Origin: DATGPD01 sp031423015
Lineage (GTDB): Bacteria > Planctomycetota > UBA1135 > UBA2386
Length of the DNA stretch: 64,000 nt
NCBI GenBank assembly: GCA_031423015.1
Contig: JANPER010000271.1
Span: 1-64,000 of the forward strand
Direction: 5' to 3'
The translations under genes were made by a program, and so were the position numbers. Below the pieces are notes generated by a model that saw nothing but the letters and a program-made list of their open reading frames with translations, was not told the DNA's origin and ran no database searches. Positions 26,122-34,321 of the stretch are shown here, in pieces; within the stretch, counting starts at the first letter, position 1, and every line of letters starts with the position of its first letter.

Positions 26122-26657
26122 ACACCCGAAAGCTCGACCTACGTGCGCAGCTTGCCTGCGCGTTTTGCCCGACCCTGGTCCTGGCCGCTTGCAGCAGTGG
26201 TGGCCGCAACGATCCGGGGCCCGGCCCCCCGCCGCCGGAGGGCTATGTGGTGACCATCGACAAGATCGACGCCAAGACCCTCGACGTCCACCTCGCGCGC
26301 ACACGCGATGAGTCGGTCCTCGGCTTGCAGTTCGACCTGATGTTCCCCATGCCACAGTTCGCGGGTATCTCGGTCGCGGATACGACCAAGGAAGCGCTGC
26401 TCGAAGACGGCTACGTCGGCGTCGGCATCGACGCGAGCGACGGGCAGCGCGTGATGGTCGCCGCTGGCCAACCCGGCAACGACTCGGTGCGCGGCGTCGG
26501 CGACTTGTTGACCTTCCGGCTGCGGTTAGCGACGAACCTGCCCGACACGCTGACACCCATGCTCAGCAACCACCGCGTCTTCCAGGTCGCCGACCAGGGG
26601 CAGTTCGCGATCGAAGCACAGAGCGAGCTGTCGTGGACGGTCATCCAAGCGCGGTGA
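26118..26657 (+). CDS. Cohesin-like lipoprotein
   Basis: A 179-residue protein starting at the ATG that overlaps the stop of the dockerin-bearing gene. A lipobox (VLAAC, C25) indicates lipid anchoring. A Gly/Pro linker leads to a beta-sandwich resembling cohesin domains: a first strand pair (YVVTIDKIDAKTLDVHLAR), VLGLQFDLMFP, FAGISVADTT, RVMVAAGQ and VGDLLTFRLRL, the order seen in cohesins. Cohesins bind dockerins, and the upstream coupled gene ends in a dockerin-type module. A surface complex of the two is therefore plausible. The cohesin assignment rests on pattern only and needs a profile search. Confidence 0.6.
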   Translation: MNTRKLDLRAQLACAFCPTLVLAACSSGGRNDPGPGPPPPEGYVVTIDKIDAKTLDVHLARTRDESVLGLQFDLMFPMPQFAGISVADTTKEALLEDGYVGVGIDASDGQRVMVAAGQPGNDSVRGVGDLLTFRLRLATNLPDTLTPMLSNHRVFQVADQGQFAIEAQSELSWTVIQAR

Positions 26658-26670
26658 TGCCTTGAGGAGT

Positions 26671-26742
26671 GCGCGCGTGCGCAGCTGCGCACGTGTACGG
26701 CGCAACAGAACGGTCTTCACACGTTCGCGGCGGAGCTGACCA
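26671..26742 (+). repeat. Palindrome-bearing intergenic repeat, copy 2
   Basis: Contains the same 18-bp palindrome CGTGCGCAGCTGCGCACG (26676-26693) as copy 1, and the following CAGAACGGTCTTC and GCGGAGCTGAC blocks match copy 1 closely. It begins 14 bases after the stop of the cohesin-like gene. The rest of 26743-27019 holds no gene; it ends in a CGGAG ribosome-binding site for the gene at 27020. Confidence 0.7.
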
Positions 26743-27019
26743 CGCTACGGGGGGGTTCGTCACCGAACTCGGCTACGCGCGCAGCGCCGAGTGCACGATC
26801 GCTGCGCGAGAACTCAGCTCCAGATGGCGTCGGCCCCTGGTCACCGGAGTGGCTTTCTCGAGCGCCAGAACAGCGGCGAGTCGCACACGAGCTGATGGCT
26901 CTCGAACTGGTCGTCGAAGTTGCACGGGATCGTCCTCCACCAACTTGTCGCGTGCTGTTCGGTTTGCAGGACTCTCGAAGTCCATCTCCACGGACACCCC
27001 TTTCCAAACGGAGACAAAG

Positions 27020-28687
27020 ATGTCGAGACAACTCCTGTTCCCCTTCGTCGTGGCCAGCGCGGCGCTCGCGCACCTGCCGGCCCAGGCGGTCCGCTTCGAG
27101 CGAGCCACGGACACGATCCGGCTGACCAACAACACCACTCTCACCACCGAGTGCACGATCGAAGCCGTCGTCTGCCTCGATGGTGCTGGGAGCATCGGCT
27201 TCCTGTTCGACGAGTGGACAAACAACGTCGAGGACAAGCGCCTGCGGATCGGGCCGTCCCTTCTCGAAGGCTACGGGCCCCTGTCACAGGGCTCCCCGCA
27301 ATCGACGAGCCCCATCGCCACCGATCGGTGGCACCACGTGGCCTACGTCTACAAGCAGTCCTTGGGGCAGCAGCTGCTCTACCTCGACGGTCAGAGGGTC
27401 GCCACGCTGCCCACAACCAACAGCATCGGCAACGGTCCGGGCCTTGGCCACCTTGGCGCCACTCCGCATGCTTACAGCGGTGGCCCCACTCCGCCGCCTG
27501 GCTGGAGTTCCTTCCGGGGCTATCTGGATAGCTTCAGGATCTCGAACACGGCGCGCTACACCGAAGCGAGCTTCACGCCGCCGATGGGGGACATGGGGAC
27601 CGACCCATTCACGCTGGTGCTCTACAACTTCAATGACCCCGCCAACAGCCCCACGGTCCAGGACACCAGTGGTAACGGCAACCCTAACCCTGGCACGCTC
27701 GGTATCGGGCTCCCTGGGGGCGTCGCCACGTCACCGACCTTGGACATCCGGGTCATGACTTGTCAGCGCACGGCCGGCGGACTGTTGAACCAGCAGACCG
27801 TGGACAGTGGGAACGACACGATCATTGTCGCCCCGGGGGCACCGATCCAGGGGAGCGTGAACCTGCTCACCAACAACGGCAATGGTCCCAACGCCGTGGC
27901 GCCGCTGGCGGGGACCGCGAACTGGGGACAGCGCACCACGCAGTACTGGACCATCAGACCGTCGATCCTGACGGGCGTGAACGTCTACGCGGCGCCCGTC
28001 AGCGTCACGGCACCGACCCAGCCTGGCACCTACTACCTGATCTTTGGCTTCGCGGGTGTGTTTGGAGCCAATCAGGTGATGTCGTCGACGCACGCTGCGA
28101 TTGGTGCCGTGTGGTTCGACGGCAACGATGTCGGGTTCGATTGGACGGCGCATCAGTTCAACTCGGCTCTGGCGAACGGTGGTACTGTGACCGTTGACAT
28201 GCGTATGCCGATGCCGAACGGGAGCTTCAGTCGGCAGTTGCATCCGTTCACGGCGGTGCGTGTCAACGTCGGGACGCCAGCCGCCATCTGTCAGCTTGGC
28301 CCCGGATGCCCGGGCTCGAGGGGGGTGCCGCTGCTGGAGTCGTCGCTGCCAAGAATCGGAACAACAGTGCTGTTGTCGTGCAGGAACCTCGTTCCGTTTC
28401 AGACAGCCGGGATCTTCTGGGGCGCCTCGAGGACGCAGTGGAACGGCGTTCCGCTGCCGTTGGATCTATCTGTAGTTGGGATGACCGGCTGCTCCTTGCG
28501 CAGCTCTCTCGATTTCATGGTCGCCGGGCCGAACCTGGGCGGTGTCTTTTTCGCTGGTATCGAGATCCCGAACGATCCGTCCTTGGTCGGACGGGAGCTC
28601 CACTCGCAAACGATCGCGCTCGATCCAGGGGTCAACGCGTTTGGCGCTGTGCTCAGCAATGCGCTGACCTTGAAGATCGGGATCTGA
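27020..28687 (+). CDS. Secreted LamG-domain protein with GCPGS-type C-terminal domain
   Basis: A 555-residue exported protein starting MSRQLLFPFVVASAALAHLPAQA (signal peptide, ending AQA); a CGGAG site lies 8 bases upstream. Residues about 25-230 resemble a LamG/concanavalin-like jelly roll: TLTTECTIEAVVCLDGAG, DRWHHVAYVYKQS, LDGQRVATLPTTNS, GYLDSFRISNTARYT, typical of glycan-binding or adhesion modules. A middle beta-rich region follows. The last about 130 residues start with CQLGPGCPGSRGVPLLES and run through LPLDLSVVGMTGCSL, a domain I know from secreted proteins of some Planctomycetota and probably a cell-surface or sorting module. Upstream frames open from 26669 are not coding-like. Confidence 0.75.
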   Translation: MSRQLLFPFVVASAALAHLPAQAVRFERATDTIRLTNNTTLTTECTIEAVVCLDGAGSIGFLFDEWTNNVEDKRLRIGPSLLEGYGPLSQGSPQSTSPIATDRWHHVAYVYKQSLGQQLLYLDGQRVATLPTTNSIGNGPGLGHLGATPHAYSGGPTPPPGWSSFRGYLDSFRISNTARYTEASFTPPMGDMGTDPFTLVLYNFNDPANSPTVQDTSGNGNPNPGTLGIGLPGGVATSPTLDIRVMTCQRTAGGLLNQQTVDSGNDTIIVAPGAPIQGSVNLLTNNGNGPNAVAPLAGTANWGQRTTQYWTIRPSILTGVNVYAAPVSVTAPTQPGTYYLIFGFAGVFGANQVMSSTHAAIGAVWFDGNDVGFDWTAHQFNSALANGGTVTVDMRMPMPNGSFSRQLHPFTAVRVNVGTPAAICQLGPGCPGSRGVPLLESSLPRIGTTVLLSCRNLVPFQTAGIFWGASRTQWNGVPLPLDLSVVGMTGCSLRSSLDFMVAGPNLGGVFFAGIEIPNDPSLVGRELHSQTIALDPGVNAFGAVLSNALTLKIGI

Positions 28688-28834
28688 GAAGAGCACGCCT
28701 CCTGCTGGCGAGCGGCCGCCACCAGGTTGTCGGAGCTCGACCACCGGTGGCCTGGGACGGCTGCGATCACGAACCCCTCTCACATGCCCGCCCTGACGAG
28801 TAGACTCCGGGCCACCCGTTCCTCGGCCCTCGTC

Positions 28835-29545
28835 ATGCTCGACCCGTTTGAACCTCCGGCGGGAGGGGATCGTCTCGATGCAGTGCTCGCCCGCGCCCGC
28901 GAAGGCGACGAGGCAGCGCTCGATGCTCTGTTGCAAGCAGCGAATGCGGGCAACGCGGCCACGGCTGATGTGCGGGCGCTGACGGGGCTCGTGCAACTGG
29001 GCCTGCAACAGGGAATGGACGCGGCGTGCGAGCGACTGATGACCTTCGCGCGGCGTTACCTCATCGCGGCAGCGTCGCGGCATCGCCGTCATTCGGGCGT
29101 GGATCCGGAGTCGGTGGCGCACCATGGGATCGCGAAGCTGTGGGAACGGCGGCCGGTGCTGCGGGAGTACACGGCGCAGTGCTTCCTCGCCTACCTGGAC
29201 CAGATGGCGCACAACGACATCCTCGATCGCGAGCGCAAGCGCAACCAGCACAAGGAGACGACGCTGGGCGGGGAATCAGACGGGCACCACAAGCCGCCGA
29301 TGCCTGGGCGGGATGTGACGCCGGCGATGCTGTCGAAGGAGGGCCTCGAGTTCCTGCTGTCGCGCTGCGCGGCGGAGGAGGAGCAGTTGATCCTGCGCAT
29401 GCGCTACGAGGAAGTGCTGTCGCATGCGGACATCGGCGCGAGGCTGTCGCCGCCAAAGCAAGCGGATGCGGTGCGCATGCAGATCCAGCGACTCCTGGTT
29501 CGACTCGGGCAGGACCCGACGATCCAGCGCGAGTACGGAGCATGA
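28835..29545 (+). CDS. ECF-type RNA polymerase sigma factor
   Basis: A 236-residue sigma-70-like factor. The region around LIAAASRHRRHSGVDPESVAHH to LAYLDQMAHNDILDRERKR corresponds to sigma region 2 (core binding, -10 recognition). LEFLLSRCAAEEEQLILRMRYEE and the following LSHADIGARLSPPKQADAV correspond to region 4. Starts at 28727, 28784 or 28835 are in frame; none has a good ribosome-binding site and I take the last. It overlaps the kinase gene by 4 bases (ATGA). ECF factor next to a Ser/Thr kinase is a known Planctomycetota arrangement in which the kinase is thought to control the sigma factor. Confidence 0.8.
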   Translation: MLDPFEPPAGGDRLDAVLARAREGDEAALDALLQAANAGNAATADVRALTGLVQLGLQQGMDAACERLMTFARRYLIAAASRHRRHSGVDPESVAHHGIAKLWERRPVLREYTAQCFLAYLDQMAHNDILDRERKRNQHKETTLGGESDGHHKPPMPGRDVTPAMLSKEGLEFLLSRCAAEEEQLILRMRYEEVLSHADIGARLSPPKQADAVRMQIQRLLVRLGQDPTIQREYGA

Positions 29546-32466
29546 AGGCCGGCGGGGAGTCGCCGGCGCCCGACCACACGAGCACGGTGGCGGGGATCGT
29601 CGCCGAGGTCATCGAGCGCGTCGAAGGCGGCGCCGAGGTCGACCTGGAGGAGGAGATCGCGCGACACCAGGAGCACGCCGCGGCGCTGCGCCAGGATCTT
29701 TGCGCACTCGTGCGCAGCCTTCGCACGCTGGGGTTGGCCGCGCACACGAGTCCGCCACTGCCACCGCGCATCGGTGGCTATCGCCTCGAGTGGCGGGTCG
29801 GGCGCGGCGGCGAGGGGGCCGCGGTGTACCGCGCCGTGCAAGAGAGCACGGGCCAGATCGTGGCGCTGAAAGTGCTCGCCCCCGGCACCGACCCGCGGCA
29901 GGTGCAGCGCTTCCGCCTGCAGATGCAGTTCGCCGCGCTGCACGACCGCCACGTAGTGCCGGTGTTCGATGCCGGCCAGAGCGACGGCTTTCACTACCTG
30001 GCGATGGAGTTCATGGCCGGCGGATCGCTGGCGGCTGTGCTGGCTGCGCTGCGGCAGGAGTCCGGGCGCGACCTGATGCAACTGCCGCAAGCACTGCTCG
30101 CGCGCATGGGCCTCGACGCCGAGCGCATTCCGACTTCGCCGCGCGACCGGATCCGGCGCGAAGGGCACGTGCGCTGGGCCGTTGCCGTCGCGCGCGACGT
30201 GGCCCAGGCGCTGGAGGTGGCGCATGGCGAGGGGCTGATCCACCGCGATGTGAAGCCGTCCAACATCCTGCTCGATGCTGAAGGCGAGCCGCGGCTCGCG
30301 GACTTCGGGCTGGCACGGCGCGCCGAGGTCTCCGAGCTGACGCGCTCGGGCGAGACTCCGGGCACGCGGCCGTACATGTCGCCCGAGCAGCTCGAGGGGA
30401 CAGCCGGCGTGCTCGACCATCGCACGGATGTCTACTCGCTGGGGGTGACGCTCTACGAGCTGCTCGCTCTCGCGCGGCCGCTGGACTCGGAGTCGGAGGC
30501 GAACCTCATCGACTTCATCCGCTACCAGCGGCCGCCGGACTTGCGGCGCGCCAACGCTGCGGTTCCCAGGGATCTCGAAGCGGTCGTGCAGAGATGTCTG
30601 GAGAAGGAAGCGGCGCTGCGGTTCGCGAACGCGCGCGCTCTCGCCGCGGAACTGCAGCGCTTCCTCGACGGGCTGCCTTTGTCGACGCGCTCCGTGCGCT
30701 GGCCGACGCGGCTCCTGCGGCACGCTCGGCGGCGGCCGGGAGTGGCGGCAGCGGTCGTCGGTGCTGCTGCGGCTCTCCTGCTTCTGGGCAGTTATCTCTT
30801 TGGGTTGGGCGAACGGGTGCGGTTCCGGCTGAACCGCCAGGAGGACCAGGTGGTCTTGGCTCGGTCATCCTTCCGTGAGCGGGCTTTCGAAGATGGGTAT
30901 CGCGCGGCCTGGATGACGATCGACGAGTCACTCGACCTGCTGCCCGAGCTTTCGAACCAGGAGCACATCGCGGCCTGCCTATGCAACATCGCTGAGATGG
31001 CGTGGCGTCGCGCCGACGCCGACGCAGCGAAGACGGTCCTCGACCAACTCCAAGGGCGCGGGCTTGGCAGCAGCCCGTCCACTCGGAGACGCTTCCTCGA
31101 GCTGCGCAAGGATGTCTTGCTCGCGACCAAACCGGATGAGGCCCTCGGCGTGCTGCGCGAACTGCTGAGCTTGTCAGGACTCAATGAGCCGGCGCGCGAG
31201 TCGCTGTTGGTGCAGCATCGGCTGCTGAGTCAATTGACGCCGGAGGAGGAGATCAAGCTGCCGGGCTTGATCGATCTCGAGTCGCGGTGGGGAACCGAGC
31301 GCGTGCCGCTCGTGATGCGAGACGGCACGGTCGCGCTCTGGCGCCTCGACGATCCAGTGTCCGAACCTCGCGGGCGACTGCCGCAGGCTGTGACAGCGCG
31401 ACTCAACCTTCGGGTCCGTGGAGACGGTCCCGCACAGCCATCCCCTCTGCCGACCTTCCTCGTCGTCCCGGCCAAGGGATCGCCGCCGGGCTTCCACTGC
31501 CTGTTGCGAGTGGTGGACTGCCTGTTCCTCTTCTCGGTCGCAGCGGCAGGATCTACGGTCGCCGCGGCCGACCACGAAATCCCCGCCGACATGCAGATCC
31601 TCCGCGATCCACGAAAGCCGGAAGACGATATCCGGTCGTTCAGTACGCGCCTCATGGTCCTCGAGCACGACGAAAGCGGCCGCCCGAAGCGGGTGTACGT
31701 GGCGACCACCAACGCCGCCGTCGACCGGACAGACTACGAGGTCACGTTCGGTGCCGAAAAGCCAGTGGTACGCATCGCGGACATCGGCAAGTGCAAGAAC
31801 GCGCACACGAACTCCGTCCAGCCCCTGTCTCCCACCAACGACCGCCTCCTGCTCGCCCTCGGCGAATGGGACGGCTTTGGCATCGGCATCCTCGAGCGCG
31901 AGTCAGGAGACTGGACCATGACGAGGCCTCAACGCATCGGCCAGGTCTGCTCGCTGTCGCCCGTGCTAGCACGATCTAGCACTGATCTCCGGTTTCTGCT
32001 GGGGAAAGGCTCGCAGTTTTCCGCCGCCACCTTCTGGAGCGCGGGCGGCCGGCCAGAGTGGGAGCCCGGCGTGTACCTCGTCGGCCTTTCCATGACGCGC
32101 GCGTCCGACACGAAGTGCGCCTCGATCGCCGAGGACATCGATCTGGATCCGAGCCTGCATTGGCGCGTGCAGGTGGCTGCGGATGTCAAGCTCACGCGAG
32201 ATGACGTGGTGCACGTGGCAGTTCTACACGCGGAGCCCAGGAATCCAGAGCTGCGGGTGTACGCAAGCGCCGGCTATGAAGACACCGCAGAACCTACCAG
32301 ACTGGAGGCGTTGCTGCGGATGCGCACAGCTCTCCTCAGCAGCGAACCGCTGGTGCATCGCGACCTGGATGGCGACGGCGACGACGAGATCCTCGCGTAC
32401 GCCGGATACTGGCATCAGACCGACAAGGTCATCGCGACCGTGCTGGGCAGGAAGCGGAAGCCGTGA
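29542..32466 (+). CDS. Membrane-anchored Ser/Thr protein kinase
   Basis: A 974-residue kinase. After a helical N-terminal region (1-75), the kinase domain (about 80-380) shows the glycine loop VGRGGEGAAVYRA, the lysine in VALKVLA, HRDVKPSN catalytic loop, DFGLARR and the PYMSPEQ activation-segment end, so it should be active. A basic stretch and one membrane helix follow (about 405-425, VAAAVVGAAAALLLLGSYLF). The C-terminal about 540 residues form a TPR-like helical segment and then a beta-rich sensor-type region, probably periplasmic. It overlaps the sigma gene before it and the lipoprotein gene after it, so all three are one operon, probably a signalling unit. Confidence 0.9.
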   Translation: MKAGGESPAPDHTSTVAGIVAEVIERVEGGAEVDLEEEIARHQEHAAALRQDLCALVRSLRTLGLAAHTSPPLPPRIGGYRLEWRVGRGGEGAAVYRAVQESTGQIVALKVLAPGTDPRQVQRFRLQMQFAALHDRHVVPVFDAGQSDGFHYLAMEFMAGGSLAAVLAALRQESGRDLMQLPQALLARMGLDAERIPTSPRDRIRREGHVRWAVAVARDVAQALEVAHGEGLIHRDVKPSNILLDAEGEPRLADFGLARRAEVSELTRSGETPGTRPYMSPEQLEGTAGVLDHRTDVYSLGVTLYELLALARPLDSESEANLIDFIRYQRPPDLRRANAAVPRDLEAVVQRCLEKEAALRFANARALAAELQRFLDGLPLSTRSVRWPTRLLRHARRRPGVAAAVVGAAAALLLLGSYLFGLGERVRFRLNRQEDQVVLARSSFRERAFEDGYRAAWMTIDESLDLLPELSNQEHIAACLCNIAEMAWRRADADAAKTVLDQLQGRGLGSSPSTRRRFLELRKDVLLATKPDEALGVLRELLSLSGLNEPARESLLVQHRLLSQLTPEEEIKLPGLIDLESRWGTERVPLVMRDGTVALWRLDDPVSEPRGRLPQAVTARLNLRVRGDGPAQPSPLPTFLVVPAKGSPPGFHCLLRVVDCLFLFSVAAAGSTVAAADHEIPADMQILRDPRKPEDDIRSFSTRLMVLEHDESGRPKRVYVATTNAAVDRTDYEVTFGAEKPVVRIADIGKCKNAHTNSVQPLSPTNDRLLLALGEWDGFGIGILERESGDWTMTRPQRIGQVCSLSPVLARSSTDLRFLLGKGSQFSAATFWSAGGRPEWEPGVYLVGLSMTRASDTKCASIAEDIDLDPSLHWRVQVAADVKLTRDDVVHVAVLHAEPRNPELRVYASAGYEDTAEPTRLEALLRMRTALLSSEPLVHRDLDGDGDDEILAYAGYWHQTDKVIATVLGRKRKP

Positions 32467-34205
32467 AACGCGTCGCGTGCCTGCTACCGATCCTCGCGAC
32501 CGCCTGCGGCGAGACCGAAGGCAAACGGCTCGAGCCCATCGTGCGCGCAGCGGTCGGCTGGCCGGCGCCCACGGGCGAAGAGTTGACGTCGCCTGACAGC
32601 GCACTACGCAACGTGCGTCCTTCGCCCGAGGCGTGGCTATCGACCGACCCAGGGGCGCAAGCACTGGCAGAGCAGAGCTTGGTCGAGATTCACAGCCGTC
32701 GCGGCGGGCGGGGCGGTGCGGGCGTGCTCGTTCGCTGGAAAGGCGGCCGGTTCCGCGTGGAGTTCGAAGTGAAGTGCGAGCGGATGGATTGGTCGACCGC
32801 TCTGAATGTGGGGTTGTTCCCCCTCGGTGGTTGGCTCGGAGCGGATCGACCGGACCCCGCCCTGTTCGTGCAGTTGGGTGCCTCGGGCGGTGAGGGCGAT
32901 GTGCGCCATTTCGCGAACCTGCAGGCCTATCGGGGAGAGCCACGCACCTCGGACGACGCTGCCTTCCCGCTGCGGCGGCCCTTGCAGGTCGTCCTGTCCG
33001 GCACAGCTGCGGGAGTGGAGGCAGAACTCCGGTTGCCGCAGCGACGAGATCCTCTTGCCCGCTGGCAGACGCGCATCGCACTGCCGCACGGTCTCTACCT
33101 CCTCGGGTCGTGTCCGCGCGAGGGCGACGCCGGTGTCGTGGAGGCCACCGTGAGACTCGTCGTGCTGGCAGGAGACATCGAGCCCGTATCGCGCTCGAGT
33201 CCGGGCGTGCCACCCTTCCTGCGAACCGGAGTGATGGCACCCGAGTCCCGTGACGATGTGGTCGGTCGCGTGGCCCACCTGCTCAATGAGCCAACCGACG
33301 ACTGGCAGGAAACGTCGGCGGAGGCCCGCCGTTGGATCAACCGCGCGCTCAGCCTCGGGATCATCGAGCCGTCCCTCGACGCGTGGCTCGACCGCGCCGC
33401 CGTGCGCAACGCCGGCGCAGCGGAGCGGCAGGCAAGCATGATCGGTCCGATGGCGGACGAGGTCAGTCGGACCATCGCACGAAGAGCCCCGCTGAGAGAC
33501 GAGCGTCTTCGGTTGGAGGAATGGGCCGAGCTATCGGCGGACCTCGATCTCGTGCTCGTGCAGGTGACCGCGCTGCGGGTCGCGGAGTACTTCGCGCAGA
33601 CCCCACCAAGATCCACTGACGCGCTGGTCGCCGCCTTCCGGTACTGCAAGTGCTCCTACACGGCTCACCTGATGGTGGAGCACCTCGAGAACACCGACCC
33701 AGCGTTCCCCAAGCTGGTGGAGTACGCCCGATCACCCCAGTGCGATGCCCGGGTCGCCTGGGCACTCGCCCACAAGCTTGCCACCTCCGACGTGGAAACC
33801 GCCCGCCTGCTGTGCAAGCGCGCTCTCGACGAGTGGATCTGCGACAGAAGGCTCGGCAACCTGCTGAGCTGGCTCAACGCCTGCGACCTGCTCGCGCGCT
33901 GGCACGAGCTGCGAGCCAACAGGCCCGCCGTCCTGCGCGCGGCGCTGGTTCGCCAGCGCTGGATGGGACTCGGCAATGCGGCCGTGCAGACAGCGCTCGC
34001 GCTGCTCGACAATCACCTATCACTCGAGACCGTGCGCGCCTGCGCTCCCGTGCTGTGCCTCGCGCGCGACGGCCTGGACATGGAAAGGCTCGCCAAACTG
34101 CTCGCCGATCCCGACCTCTGCGCAGCCACGCGCCAAGCGCTGCTGGAAGATCCGTTCCTCGTCGCCCATCGGGAAGAAGAACTCCGAAAGCTCGGTGTGC
34201 GGTGA
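32463..34205 (+). CDS. Lipoprotein coupled to the Ser/Thr kinase
   Basis: A 580-residue protein from a GTG that overlaps the kinase stop (GTGA). MKRVACLLPILATACGETEG carries a lipobox (ATAC, C15). The first about 200 residues are beta-rich (FRVEFEVKC, VVEATVRLVVLAG). The remainder is helical and HEAT/TPR-like (RRWINRALSLGIIEPSLDAWL, ARLLCKRALDEWI and similar). No family recognised. Operon position suggests it works with the kinase sensor domain at the membrane or senses its stimulus; inference only. It ends convergently with the next gene. Confidence 0.75.
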   Translation: MKRVACLLPILATACGETEGKRLEPIVRAAVGWPAPTGEELTSPDSALRNVRPSPEAWLSTDPGAQALAEQSLVEIHSRRGGRGGAGVLVRWKGGRFRVEFEVKCERMDWSTALNVGLFPLGGWLGADRPDPALFVQLGASGGEGDVRHFANLQAYRGEPRTSDDAAFPLRRPLQVVLSGTAAGVEAELRLPQRRDPLARWQTRIALPHGLYLLGSCPREGDAGVVEATVRLVVLAGDIEPVSRSSPGVPPFLRTGVMAPESRDDVVGRVAHLLNEPTDDWQETSAEARRWINRALSLGIIEPSLDAWLDRAAVRNAGAAERQASMIGPMADEVSRTIARRAPLRDERLRLEEWAELSADLDLVLVQVTALRVAEYFAQTPPRSTDALVAAFRYCKCSYTAHLMVEHLENTDPAFPKLVEYARSPQCDARVAWALAHKLATSDVETARLLCKRALDEWICDRRLGNLLSWLNACDLLARWHELRANRPAVLRAALVRQRWMGLGNAAVQTALALLDNHLSLETVRACAPVLCLARDGLDMERLAKLLADPDLCAATRQALLEDPFLVAHREEELRKLGVR

Positions 34206-34261
34206 CCACTCCGGATCGCGACCCGCAGCGCTCAGCGTCGATCCAGCTTCGCTGCGTCGCC

Positions 34262-34294
34262 GGAGCGGCGTCGCGCCTGGCACGCCGCTGCTCC
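34262..34294. terminator. Bidirectional terminator candidate
   Basis: GGAGCGGCGT and ACGCCGCTGCTCC pair over 10 bases with a 3-base bulge around a 10-base loop, in the 116-base gap between two convergent genes. No T-runs flank it, so it may act only weakly. Confidence 0.4.
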
Positions 34295-34321
34295 AGACCA
34301 GATCAAATCCTCCGCCCAGAC

